Shown: positions 15,308 through 23,407 of the stretch, piece after piece
Layout: each line of letters starts with the position of its first letter
How positions within the stretch are numbered: the stretch's first letter is position 1
IMG/VR virus record: IMGVR_UViG_3300033144_006805
Span: 1 to 26,863 of that record
Reading direction: 5' to 3' (one strand)
DNA from: a virus
Length of the DNA: 26,863 nucleotides
The notes under the pieces: generated by a model
The model's database searches: none
The model's input: only the letters and a program-made list of their open reading frames with translations
Told to the model about the DNA's origin: nothing
Position numbers and translations under genes: made by a program

Positions 15308-16225
15308 CTACGCTTTAATAAATTTAGCAATAGGTATCTTAGGATTTTTCTCTATTACTCCCTGTACAATTTCTAATTTAGGCTCTTTTAGTATCGGGTC
15401 TCCTATTACACTAATCCAAGTACATCTACAGCGAGGATGCATTGGCAAACAACTCCTTGCCTCATCTATTGTCATTATAAGCCCGTTTAAAGGTAAACAT
15501 ATTTCACAAGTTAATTCATCCTGTGCAGTTAATATCTGTGCTTTCTTTATCTCAGCAACTTTATATGAATCTATTGTAGAAGTATTAAAAGCCCTTAAAG
15601 TTTCTGTTCTTGCGATAGCTAAAGCCCTTGACTGAGTACAGCCATTAAACACATCACCGACTCTTACTGCTAAATCATCCATAGATTCTAAATTTTCTAT
15701 TCCCTCATAAAGCTGATTATAGATTAATTGCGATGTATAAGAATCTATATTTTTACTTATTTGTTTAGCTTCTTTTAAAAATTCATCATAATTACTCATT
15801 ATGTAATCTTGCGCATCCATAGCAAATTGTGGACTATTAACATATTCTACTACATTAGCTAATGTATCTTTCGCCTGTTTTTTATATCCTTTAATTTTTG
15901 CTACTTGATTTATAAGAGTTATCGCATTTGTTACACCAAAAAAAATTGTGTTCTGATATATAAACTTAAGTATAGTAAGCAAATCATCTTTATATTTTTT
16001 AAAATCATATCCATTAACAAATTCCAATAATAATTTATTTTCAGGTTTATCATCACCCGTTAACTTCTTAGGATTTACAGGTTTAATTTCAATAAAATAG
16101 TCTGTAAAATCATTCTCTTGTCTTCTAAAATAATCTTGAAGCGCCACAATGTAATCAGCTAGCTTACCTTCAGCCGCTTGAGTGTTTAATTCAGCTTCAT
16201 TTGCAAGTGCAGTTAGTGGCTTCAT
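15308..16225 (-). CDS. Mu gpF-like minor head protein
   Basis: This 305-residue protein ends in the Phage_Mu_F signature: 'ALAIARTETLRAFNTSTIDS' (about 205-224), 'DELTCEICLPLNGLIM' with a CxxC, and 'PMHPRCRCTWISVIG' with HPxCRC. The N-terminal 200 residues are helical. These proteins are minor head components encoded near the portal and thought to act in head assembly or DNA delivery. Start ATG 16225 has AAGGAG. It lies between the portal group and the capsid module, as in many phages. Confidence 0.88.
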   Translation of the reverse strand: MKPLTALANEAELNTQAAEGKLADYIVALQDYFRRQENDFTDYFIEIKPVNPKKLTGDDKPENKLLLEFVNGYDFKKYKDDLLTILKFIYQNTIFFGVTNAITLINQVAKIKGYKKQAKDTLANVVEYVNSPQFAMDAQDYIMSNYDEFLKEAKQISKNIDSYTSQLIYNQLYEGIENLESMDDLAVRVGDVFNGCTQSRALAIARTETLRAFNTSTIDSYKVAEIKKAQILTAQDELTCEICLPLNGLIMTIDEARSCLPMHPRCRCTWISVIGDPILKEPKLEIVQGVIEKNPKIPIAKFIKA

Positions 16226-16238
16226 TTACTTCTCCTTT

Positions 16239-16511
16239 TTAATCTTTTTTTAAAGCCTCGTAAATAGCTATACTTGGATTTTCTTTGAGTTCTTCTAATA
16301 AATCCTGTAAATCTGCTATAGTCTTTTTTATTATTAGTGCGCCTATCATATCCCAATTCTTTTCTTCTTCTATTGATTTTGATTCTATATCAACTTTCCC
16401 TACTGTGTTTAAATTTACTATTATTGAGTACATGCTTTTTTTCGGTTTATTTTCTAACTTAAAATTAAAAGCTGGATATTTCTTTTTCATTTTTTCAATA
16501 AACTTTTTCAT
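16239..16511 (-). CDS. Small protein of unknown function (90 aa)
   Basis: The protein has a basic N-terminus (MKKFIEKMKKKYPAFNFKLE), a central beta-like segment 'MYSIIVNLNTVGKVDI' and C-terminal helices 'ADLQDLLEELKENP'. AGGAGG precedes the ATG. It lies between the secreted M23 peptidase and the gpF-like protein genes. I do not recognise the family. Confidence 0.58.
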   Translation of the reverse strand: MKKFIEKMKKKYPAFNFKLENKPKKSMYSIIVNLNTVGKVDIESKSIEEEKNWDMIGALIIKKTIADLQDLLEELKENPSIAIYEALKKD

Positions 16512-16529
16512 ATTTATTTCCTCCTATTA

Positions 16530-16988
16530 TTATGGCAAATAATTAAATGGGTCTTGATTAACCCCATTAAATAATACTTCATAATGTAAATGTGGTCCTG
16601 TACTATATCCCGTATTCCCCATAGTAGCAATTATATCGCCTTTTGTCACTTCATCGCCAACTTCTACAAATATCATATCTAAGTGAGCATAAACAGTACT
16701 ATACTGCTTATTCTCAATTATTATCTTATTCCCAAATCCACCATCCCGATCTGCGAATATTACTACTCCATCCATAGTGGCATTTATAAAAGTGCCAATT
16801 TCATTTGCAATATCCAATCCCATATGAATATGTGTAGCCCGCTTTTCACCAAATAGAGATGTAACTCTACCCCATGTAGGCCATATATCTGGTTTAGTTT
16901 CTATATGCTTTTCTCCATAAGCATAGGCAATATTTGGGATAGATAATAAAATTAAAAATATACATAAAAATAAAATTAACTTTTTCAT
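16530..16988 (-). CDS. Secreted M23-family peptidoglycan endopeptidase
   Basis: This 152-residue protein has a signal peptide (residues 1-23: basic start, hydrophobic LILFLCIFLILLSI, then AYA before the mature part). The mature domain is a compact M23/lysostaphin-type zinc peptidase with all visible ligands: H55 and D59 (HMGLD), H102 (AHLD) and H133/H135 (HLHYE). It would cleave peptide cross-links of peptidoglycan outside the membrane. Unlike many phage lysins it carries its own export signal, and it sits in the portal region rather than after the tail genes. A role in lysis, in entry, or in host envelope change is possible. A one-span membrane peptide (17149-17292) is encoded nearby. Confidence 0.9.
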   Translation of the reverse strand: MKKLILFLCIFLILLSIPNIAYAYGEKHIETKPDIWPTWGRVTSLFGEKRATHIHMGLDIANEIGTFINATMDGVVIFADRDGGFGNKIIIENKQYSTVYAHLDMIFVEVGDEVTKGDIIATMGNTGYSTGPHLHYEVLFNGVNQDPFNYLP

Positions 16989-16991
16989 TTT

Positions 16992-17156
16992 TTATTTCCT
17001 TCTATTAATTCCCCTACCTTGTCCTCCACCAGTTCCATAACCGGAGCTTCCACTTGTTTTTGGTGTTGGGCAAGGCCTAGTATTGGCATTTCTTCTACCA
17101 CCACCGGGCATTCCTACCCCTCTGCCATGTCCATCTCTTGAACCATAGTTAACCAT
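16992..17156 (-). CDS. Small Gly/Arg-rich protein, copy 1 (54 aa)
   Basis: Starts at ATG 17156 after AGGGGG, four bases upstream. The sequence begins MVNYGSRDGHGRG, then GMPGGGRRN, a PCP element and further Gly/Arg repeats. A close relative is encoded at 26692-26859 and shares YGSR, GHGRG, GMPGGGRRN and PC in the same order. It overlaps the membrane peptide gene upstream by 8 bases. Composition suggests a disordered, RNA- or surface-binding peptide, but no function is known to me. Confidence 0.65.
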   Translation of the reverse strand: MVNYGSRDGHGRGVGMPGGGRRNANTRPCPTPKTSGSSGYGTGGGQGRGINRRK

Positions 17157-17292
17157 TGTTCCCCCTTTCTTTCTTTTTAAGCTTCTTTCTAACTTGAATT
17201 CCATATGCTATAGACATTAAGATTACTGATATTATAAATAACCCCACAATAATAGCAAACGCTATAAGAAGCATATTAACAAAAGTTAGCAT
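17149..17292 (-). CDS. One-span membrane peptide (47 aa)
   Basis: ATG 17292 follows GAGGTGTAAAA. The peptide has a hydrophobic span at residues 5-30 (VNMLLIAFAIIVGLFIISVI) and a basic tail (QVRKKLKKKERG), predicting an N-out/C-in orientation. It lies two genes upstream of the secreted M23 peptidase. A holin-like or anchoring role is possible but is only suggested by topology and neighbourhood. Confidence 0.62.
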   Translation of the reverse strand: MLTFVNMLLIAFAIIVGLFIISVILMSIAYGIQVRKKLKKKERGNNG

Positions 17293-17307
17293 TTTTACAC
17301 CTCGCTT

Positions 17308-17475
17308 TTATTTTCTTATTTCTTTCATACCATCTATTATTTTTTCAATATAAGATTTTTTAGCTTTAGAAATAATACCTTTTCTCCTCTCTTCACGTTT
17401 ACGTTTATGCTTTTCTATAGCTTTCTTTAATTTTTTATGACTTCTACTAAATTTTGTTAGTTTCTTTTTACTCAT
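17308..17475 (-). CDS. Tiny highly basic protein (55 aa)
   Basis: ATG 17475 lies inside the last codons of the portal gene (overlap of 8 bases). It encodes MSKKKLTKFSRSHKKLKKAI followed by an Arg/Lys-rich helix. The SD is weak, so coupling to portal translation is likely. Composition suggests nucleic acid binding. Function unknown. Confidence 0.55.
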   Translation of the reverse strand: MSKKKLTKFSRSHKKLKKAIEKHKRKREERRKGIISKAKKSYIEKIIDGMKEIRK

Positions 17476-18970
17476 AATATGTATCCAATTCTTCTTTAAA
17501 CTGTTTTATTTTCTCTTCATATAAAGTATTTACTCGTTTTCCTTTAGCATTTTTAACAGGTACAGTAGCTACTTCTATTGTCCCTGCTTGCGTAAAGATA
17601 TACAATTTATCACCTGCAGAACCTATATTAGGCAGTCCAACTGCTTCTCTAGCTTCGTTGATAGACATGATAGAACCTTTAACATAAGTTGTATTTATTT
17701 TCATGAGCTTTTCTTCATTCTTAATATCTAAATCATTCCACCTAATCATATAATTCGGTGCAAACTCTTTAGTAACCATGTAAATCATATCTTCTACTTC
17801 AGTCTGAAGGGGTTCTATTTCACCATTTGCATAATTTTCTATCAGCTCTTCACCTAAATTACCACCTAAAGTACCTTTGTCGGGAATACCCAATTTATAC
17901 GGTGGTACACCATTAGCCACCAATATTTCTGTTATTAAATCTCTCCTATACAGCCTAAAGCTAGCTTCTTTTTCCCTAACATCTAATTCTTTAAATTCTA
18001 CTTCTATTTTAGGCATATTTATATCAGTACTCGGTATCTCAAAAACCAAAGTACTATGCGGACTTCTCTTTATCTCTCTAGTAAAAAATTCTCTTATTTT
18101 TCTCTTCAAAGCAGTATCTAATCTACCACCTCTTACAATAATCGCATATCTTGGAACAGCATTATTCTGGAAAAACTGCAGATTATAATCTGATTCAAAC
18201 TTACTGCCCATAATTGCCCCCACAGCAGATATAATTTCTGGTATACCGTAATAAGTACTCAATGAAGTATAATTTTGCAATAATAATAATTCATGCGCAC
18301 TAGTATCCCTATTAAAACTAGATTGTTCTCTTCCATCTTTTTTGTTATATTCTTGTTCTATCCCAAATCTCTTAAACCATACAGTTTCTGAGTTTACAGT
18401 ATGACACCATCGCTTATTATCTTCATGAACCCGCAAAGTATAAAATGGAATATGTGCAAATAAAGCAGGTACTCGCTGAATATCACGAGCTATCTCTATT
18501 GCTCCATTACCAGTAGTTAATCTATCTACTACCCAGTTTTTAACTACTTGGCTAAATGTTCTACCCTGTTCTGGAGCTTTTTCTATAAACTCATTCAATT
18601 TCTTAAGTTGACTTTTATCTTCAGGATATCCTTTAATTAACTCTATCCTATATCCTTTGCCTATTACATCGGTGGCTTTTATAGCAATACATTTATTATG
18701 AAAAGTATTTATCAACGGCAGTCTCGTTAAATTCAGCATTGAATACGGTGGAGTAACTAACCCAGAAATATTTTCAAACCTACGTGCAGTTTCTCTTAAC
18801 TTATCAGTATTAATATCGCCAAAACTTTTTATGCCTTTTTTCTTTTCTTTTTCTATTCTTTTATCTATCTCTTCATAAGATTCTATTGTCCCATCTGCAT
18901 ATAATATTCCACCTGTGATTAGAGGAGTTTTTCTAATATTCTCTCTAATATTCTTTCTAGTATTATCCAT
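17468..18970 (-). CDS. Portal protein (PBSX family)
   Basis: About 500 residues, the usual length for a portal, the dodecameric ring through which DNA enters and leaves the head. Segments match PBSX-type portals: 'LVTPPYSMLNLTRLPLIN', 'CIAIKATDVIGKGYRIE', 'SLSTYYGIPEIISAVGAI', 'QFFQNNAVPRYAIIVRGG' and the C-terminal 'LGGNLGEELIENYANGEIEP'. The strong AGGAGG lies 13 bases before ATG 18970 but only 7 before an in-frame TTG at 18976 (two codons earlier), so TTG could be the real start. The frame is open further to 19021 without an SD. It overlaps the 55-residue gene downstream. Confidence 0.9.
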   Translation of the reverse strand: MDNTRKNIRENIRKTPLITGGILYADGTIESYEEIDKRIEKEKKKGIKSFGDINTDKLRETARRFENISGLVTPPYSMLNLTRLPLINTFHNKCIAIKATDVIGKGYRIELIKGYPEDKSQLKKLNEFIEKAPEQGRTFSQVVKNWVVDRLTTGNGAIEIARDIQRVPALFAHIPFYTLRVHEDNKRWCHTVNSETVWFKRFGIEQEYNKKDGREQSSFNRDTSAHELLLLQNYTSLSTYYGIPEIISAVGAIMGSKFESDYNLQFFQNNAVPRYAIIVRGGRLDTALKRKIREFFTREIKRSPHSTLVFEIPSTDINMPKIEVEFKELDVREKEASFRLYRRDLITEILVANGVPPYKLGIPDKGTLGGNLGEELIENYANGEIEPLQTEVEDMIYMVTKEFAPNYMIRWNDLDIKNEEKLMKINTTYVKGSIMSINEAREAVGLPNIGSAGDKLYIFTQAGTIEVATVPVKNAKGKRVNTLYEEKIKQFKEELDTYYE

Positions 18971-19010
18971 TATCAATAACTCACCTCCTTCAGTTATATA
19001 ATATTTTATA

Positions 19011-19292
19011 CTATAACTCAAAAAATTTACAATTAGTTCTCTTTTTAGGCATTCTTGATAATATGCTTCCTATGGTAACTCCATTGCCACATATCGCCTC
19101 ATCACGCATCGCATCTATATTAGTACATTTAGCTCTAAGTTCTAAATATTCTTCCCTTGTAGAAATAGAATAAGTTTTTATTAACTTAAAATAAATACAA
19201 TTTAAACAACAGTTCGTATTGCTATCCATTATAACTTGCATTTTTATTGGTAATATATTCTTCTTTTCTCTATTATAAATTCCTTTGGGCAT
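19011..19292 (-). CDS. Cysteine-rich small protein between terminase and portal (93 aa)
   Basis: The protein has seven cysteines: NCCLNC near residues 27-32, then AKC, AIC and TNC further on (about 55-88), suggesting one or two metal sites. Its start is in a TAATG overlap with the terminase stop. Short Cys-rich proteins in this place are not a well-known packaging component. Function unknown. Confidence 0.58.
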   Translation of the reverse strand: MPKGIYNREKKNILPIKMQVIMDSNTNCCLNCIYFKLIKTYSISTREEYLELRAKCTNIDAMRDEAICGNGVTIGSILSRMPKKRTNCKFFEL

Positions 19293-20713
19293 TACAGCAC
19301 TCCCCCCGTAACAACTTGCGCCATAACTCTGACTGGAACTACCCTCATACCAATATCAATCGCATCTAAAACATCATCTTTGTAATTTTCATCACCATAA
19401 TTTATAAATTCCTCTATCAATTCATGCTGGCTTTCAAGTATTAATATTCTACCACTTTCATAATCTACTGAACGACTTTCTAATCTAAACTGCTTAGATT
19501 TAGTAGATGTTACTCCAACTACAGGAAGCCCCTGTAAAAACAACTGCTGTTTTAACGCTTTCTGATAATAGTTATCTTCAACGCCAATTCTAACTGGCCG
19601 ATATATTTCATAATAATAATGAATTTTTTTAATTTGTTCCGGAAACGACAAAACATCATAATAAGTTTTTAAAACATATACTTTACTGGTTTTAGGTTCT
19701 AATCCTAATACAGCTATTACAAACCAATTATGTTTAGAAGCCTCTAATCTGTTAATATTACTTTCTGCAATATCAGGGTCAACGCCAAAATAAATTTGTA
19801 AATTATTCATATCAATCTCATAATCTTTATAAAAATGCAGCCACTCACTTTTAAATATTCTACCTTCTAATGCTTCTATTCTATTTTGCCATCCTCTTTC
19901 AAAAACTAATGTACCGACATCTTCTCTTTTTTTTCTTAGTACCTCTATTGGAAATTTATCAGGCCATAATGTAATTCCCTTCTCTTCATCAATAATAGCC
20001 TGCTTTCTTATATAATGATAATTTTTCCTCTTCGCTAATCTATTACCTAAATCATCTTTATGTTGCATAGTCCCTATATTAGCTATATGCCCACCTTCAA
20101 CTACTCTAGAAGTTACATCATTTAACCACCAATCTTCAGCTTTATCTCTCAACATTTTAGTATGCATATTTTTTCTATTACATATATCATCACCAATAAT
20201 AAAATCAAACCTACCACCTAATATATCTCCACCCATTCCTACAACTTCTACTGTAGGATCTTTAGATATACTATCTCTCTGCACATAGATTTGATAATCA
20301 GTCCATTTTTCAACTTCTTCATTTTTTTTAAGGTAAGGAAAATCCTCAAGCAATAATTTATTATTAAGCAAATGCCAGCTTATTACTGATAAGCATTTTT
20401 GAACCAATTTAGGTGTAGAAGAAATAAGTAAAATCTGAACATTTGGATTTCTTACGATTTGCCATAATGGAAATACTATAGATATCCAAGTAGTTTTAGC
20501 ATGTTCAAACGGAACATGAATTTGAACTCTCTCATATTTTAATATTGCACCTATCAGCTCATAATGCAGAGGTGCAGTCTTAGAAGTCCACTTTCCATCA
20601 TAGGGCTTTATATATCTCTCGCCAAAATAAATACAATCTTCTAATGATAAACATATATCTTGCTCCCTTACAGACATACTCATATATATTTTAGCAACTT
20701 CATCTATTGACAT
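19292..20713 (-). CDS. Terminase large subunit
   Basis: This 473-residue packaging motor combines an ATPase and a nuclease. The ATPase part has a Walker A-like 'VPFEHAKTTW' (67-76, K73), which is less canonical than GxGKS, a 'LLISST' strand and the Walker B 'RFDFIIGDD' (168-176). The nuclease part begins near 'YFGVDPDIAES' (about 311) with further acidic sites in 'RIGVEDNYYQKA' and 'KDDVLDAIDIG'. It drives DNA into the prohead through the portal. It overlaps the small terminase gene by 14 bases. Confidence 0.9.
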   Translation of the reverse strand: MSIDEVAKIYMSMSVREQDICLSLEDCIYFGERYIKPYDGKWTSKTAPLHYELIGAILKYERVQIHVPFEHAKTTWISIVFPLWQIVRNPNVQILLISSTPKLVQKCLSVISWHLLNNKLLLEDFPYLKKNEEVEKWTDYQIYVQRDSISKDPTVEVVGMGGDILGGRFDFIIGDDICNRKNMHTKMLRDKAEDWWLNDVTSRVVEGGHIANIGTMQHKDDLGNRLAKRKNYHYIRKQAIIDEEKGITLWPDKFPIEVLRKKREDVGTLVFERGWQNRIEALEGRIFKSEWLHFYKDYEIDMNNLQIYFGVDPDIAESNINRLEASKHNWFVIAVLGLEPKTSKVYVLKTYYDVLSFPEQIKKIHYYYEIYRPVRIGVEDNYYQKALKQQLFLQGLPVVGVTSTKSKQFRLESRSVDYESGRILILESQHELIEEFINYGDENYKDDVLDAIDIGMRVVPVRVMAQVVTGGVL

Positions 20714-21191
20714 CTATATTCTCCTGTAATTTCTTTCTTTCTTTTATAGCAAATTCTATAAATCTTCTCTTTTCATCAGGAGTTAATATCTTAAGTTCTT
20801 TCTGAAATTTAACAATATGCTCAGTTTTAATTGGCTTAGGAGTTTCAACTGATATTTTATCTTTTTTACCCCATCTTTCATACTTTACACGCTCTAGCCA
20901 CCATGCGGCAGCTTGCCAGCTCTTTACAGCAGCCGTTTGTATTATAGTAACGTTTCTAACTTCAGCTTCAGCTTTAGCTTTTTTTATAGCTATGTATAAA
21001 TTGCAAAATTTCTCATCATCTTGAGATATTTCTTTACCCTGCTTTTTTAGTTCTAATGCTTTTTCCCCTTTCTTAAGCCAACGCCATAAAGTAGAAACAT
21101 CTATGCCTACAGCATTACAGGCAGTCTGTACATAATTACCAGCCCTTATTAGTTTTATTAACGCATTTTCTAATTCTGGACTGTACTTCAT
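20700..21191 (-). CDS. Terminase small subunit
   Basis: This 163-residue protein has an N-terminal helix-turn-helix ('AGNYVQTACNAVGIDVSTLW', residues 17-36), a helical middle part rich in Ala/Lys, and 'AAWWLERVKYERWGKKD', common in phage small terminases. It would recognise the packaging site and load the large subunit, whose gene follows with overlap. Its start shares a base with the stop of the methyltransferase gene (21191). Confidence 0.87.
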   Translation of the reverse strand: MKYSPELENALIKLIRAGNYVQTACNAVGIDVSTLWRWLKKGEKALELKKQGKEISQDDEKFCNLYIAIKKAKAEAEVRNVTIIQTAAVKSWQAAAWWLERVKYERWGKKDKISVETPKPIKTEHIVKFQKELKILTPDEKRRFIEFAIKERKKLQENIDVNR

Positions 21192-22357
21192 TATATCCCT
21201 TTCTCCCTCTCTGCGTTTTTACCTATATATTTTTCCCATCTTTTTACTATTACATCGCAATAGTACGGGTCAATTTCCATCATATAACATCTGCGTTTTA
21301 GCTTTTCACAAGCTATAAGAGTTGAGCCTGAGCCACCGAATAAATCTATAATTATATTATCTTTGTTACTAAATTTATGAATAAACCATTCGCATAATTG
21401 AATTGGTTTTTGTGTTGGATGAATCCGTTTTTTAATATCTTGTGTTTGAAGTCCCATAACTCCAGCCCACTTAACCATTAAAATTTCTTGTCTATGTTTT
21501 TGTTTACTCCATAACATCTCAAATTCACTTCCAACTACCTGTTGGGTATGACCTGCGGTTTTATCCCAAATAAACCAGCTTCCCCCTACTGGCAATTCTT
21601 TTAAATAATAGTTTGCTCCCCACCAAAATTGTTCCCTGCAATCTAACCAATCAAAATCTTTAAAATTAAAAATTTTATTATCACCAATTATTTTTTTATA
21701 GGTTTTACTATCACAATAAGAAACACGACCTTTCCAATTTTTAGATATTGGCGAATAGTCTGTATCTAAATTTATTCCATATGGCGGGTCTGTAAAAACC
21801 ATATCTGCTTTTTGTCCATTCATTAATTTTTCAACATCTTCAATTTTAGTAGCATCCCCACATAATAACCTATGCTCACCTAGTTTGTATAAATCTCCTA
21901 ATTTGGTTATTGGCTCTTCTGGCGTTTCAGGAGCTTCATCATCTTTTTCATCAGGTTCATAAAACTGTGCCATTAATTCTTCTATATCAGAATGTTCAAA
22001 ACCAGTAATATCTATATTTATATCACCAATATCAAGTTCTTGAAGTAAATCTTTAAGTTTAGGCAAATCCCAATCTGTCTCATCCTGTAATTTATTATCT
22101 GCTATCATATATGCCTCAGCTTTAACACCTCTTAAAGGTAGAAATATTACAGGCACTTCTTTAATTCCTGCTTTTTTAGCAGCCTTTAATCTTGCGTGTC
22201 CCGCTAAAACAAATCCTTCCTCCGAGGCAAGGATAGGATTAGTCCACCCAAATTCTCTCATACTCTTCGCAAGTTTATTAATTGCGCTGTCTGGGTGCAC
22301 CCTAGGGTTTTTTGGATGTAATTTTAAATTTTCTATCGGCACTTTTATTACTTCCAT
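21191..22357 (-). CDS. ParB-like domain fused to DNA methyltransferase
   Basis: This 388-residue enzyme has a ParB/Srx-type N-terminal domain (about 3-90, with 'NPRVHPDSAINKLAKSM' and GHAR at 53-56), then an N6-adenine or N4-cytosine methyltransferase with DPPY at 190-193 and DLFGGSGST at 338-346. The motif order (IV before I) is of the beta group. This fusion is common in phages and often lies just before the terminase genes. It probably protects phage DNA from host restriction. A linker near 133-150 is acidic. No SD precedes the ATG. A TATAAT lies seven bases upstream, so the transcript could be leaderless. Confidence 0.9.
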   Translation of the reverse strand: MEVIKVPIENLKLHPKNPRVHPDSAINKLAKSMREFGWTNPILASEEGFVLAGHARLKAAKKAGIKEVPVIFLPLRGVKAEAYMIADNKLQDETDWDLPKLKDLLQELDIGDINIDITGFEHSDIEELMAQFYEPDEKDDEAPETPEEPITKLGDLYKLGEHRLLCGDATKIEDVEKLMNGQKADMVFTDPPYGINLDTDYSPISKNWKGRVSYCDSKTYKKIIGDNKIFNFKDFDWLDCREQFWWGANYYLKELPVGGSWFIWDKTAGHTQQVVGSEFEMLWSKQKHRQEILMVKWAGVMGLQTQDIKKRIHPTQKPIQLCEWFIHKFSNKDNIIIDLFGGSGSTLIACEKLKRRCYMMEIDPYYCDVIVKRWEKYIGKNAEREKGI

Positions 22358-22358
22358 A

Positions 22359-22372
22359 GCTATTATTATAGC
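22359..22372 (-). promoter_or_regulatory. Inverted repeat and -10-like element at methyltransferase start
   Basis: The sequence GCTATAATAATAGC on the minus strand is an inverted repeat with 5-base arms and a 4-base centre. It contains TATAAT (22370-22365). The ATG follows two bases after the repeat. A transcript starting about 7 bases after the -10 would begin near the ATG. The -35 region is poor (TACAAA). The repeat could be an operator, or chance in AT-rich DNA. Confidence 0.35.
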
Positions 22373-22402
22373 AAATCTATACTTATTTTTGTATAAAAAA
22401 AA

Positions 22403-23053
22403 TTAGAGATTATTCTTGTTCTCTCTTCTGATAACTCTTACAGGGCATCCTTGCACACCAAACATTTCTGCTCTAGTTTTCGTATCAAAATAAATATCTA
22501 TTCTTTTACCTACTATAGCTCCGCCAGTATCTCCAGCAATAAATACTTTTTCATATATAAATCCATCTCCTTCCCAGTCTGCTCTTATTAGTACTATACT
22601 CCCATAAGGTATAACTTCTGGGTCTACTGCGCAAATATTTATATAATCCATATATTGTGCATTAAGTTTAAATCCTATGCTCGTAATATTCGTAGTACCT
22701 TGTTGCCTATCATTTGCTGAATATCCCGTAACAGTAAAAATTTCATAATTTAATTCCTCTTCAGTTATATATTTTGATAATTCTATATAATCTTCTCTTA
22801 AAGACTGGTAATTTTTAAGCCAGTAATTATATTCTGTAACAAATTGACTATTAACATCTTCATACAGCTCTTTATACTTCTCATACCTGTAAACTATTTC
22901 AGTATTATCTTCTTTTAAAATCATATTCTGTACAATCAAAAAAGCGAAAGAGTAAGTAAGTGAAAAAATAAGCAACATAACAAAAAAATTTTTTACGAGT
23001 TCTAATATCTTCTTCTTTGTTTTTCTTTTAATTAATCTTCTTTTTTTAGTCAT
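22403..23053 (-). CDS. Membrane-anchored 3D-domain protein (putative lytic transglycosylase-like)
   Basis: This 216-residue protein has a basic N-terminus, one membrane span (about 22-45: FFVMLLIFSLTYSFAFLIV), a helical stem (50-100), and a C-terminal 3D domain (about 105-210) with the three aspartates in 'AVDPEVIPYGS' (D144), 'IAGDTGGAI' (D175) and 'RIDIYF' (D186). 3D domains resemble the catalytic core of MltA-type peptidoglycan-cleaving enzymes and occur in spore and Clostridia proteins. Placement upstream of the ParB-methyltransferase gene is unusual for a lysis gene. The topology predicts the domain outside the membrane. Start has GGAAGGAAAA. Confidence 0.85.
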   Translation of the reverse strand: MTKKRRLIKRKTKKKILELVKNFFVMLLIFSLTYSFAFLIVQNMILKEDNTEIVYRYEKYKELYEDVNSQFVTEYNYWLKNYQSLREDYIELSKYITEEELNYEIFTVTGYSANDRQQGTTNITSIGFKLNAQYMDYINICAVDPEVIPYGSIVLIRADWEGDGFIYEKVFIAGDTGGAIVGKRIDIYFDTKTRAEMFGVQGCPVRVIRRENKNNL

Positions 23054-23066
23054 TTTTCCTTCCTTT

Positions 23067-23231
23067 CTATCTTCTATTATTAAATTTTAAACATTTTACA
23101 TTGTTTCTCTTCTTTTCATAACAATAACTGCATCTACCAAAAGCATTTTTCTTGTAACTAAGAGGCATATCACAGTTTTTACATTTGTCGGGATAATCTC
23201 TTTTCTTTTCTTTTTCTGTCCATCTTATCAT
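23067..23231 (-). CDS. Zinc-ribbon peptide (54 aa)
   Basis: ATG 23231 follows GAAGGGGGTAAAA. The peptide has CKNC (17-20) and CSYC (34-37), a four-cysteine zinc ribbon, with basic flanks. It ends 14 bases before the 3D-domain gene. Phages encode many such peptides as DNA-binding or regulatory parts. Function unknown. Confidence 0.65.
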   Translation of the reverse strand: MIRWTEKEKKRDYPDKCKNCDMPLSYKKNAFGRCSYCYEKKRNNVKCLKFNNRR

Positions 23232-23273
23232 TTTTACCCCCTTCGTAACTACTCTTAAATTATTAATAAAAAT

Positions 23274-23363
23274 TCAATATTTTCTGCCCTTAAATCCCAT
23301 ATACCACCAGCTAATCAAAATTAAAAATACCATAAAACCTATAAAAGCTATCTGTTTAATCAT
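23274..23363 (-). CDS. Tiny membrane peptide (29 aa)
   Basis: ATG 23363 encodes MIKQIAFIGFMVFLILISWW then a short basic end. Almost the whole peptide is a membrane span. Its ATG overlaps (TAATG) the stop of a 7-codon frame (MIGGAYF, from 23386) that has its own GGAGG site, so translation may be coupled to that leader. The small size makes this a tentative call. Confidence 0.42.
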   Translation of the reverse strand: MIKQIAFIGFMVFLILISWWYMGFKGRKY

Positions 23364-23407
23364 TAAAAATAAGCACCTCCTATCATAATTCTTAAACCTC
23401 CATATTT

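Noticed and set aside
23363-23386. Seven-codon frame MIGGAYF with good SD
   Set aside because: Probably at most a coupling leader for the 29-residue membrane peptide. Too short to call as a gene.
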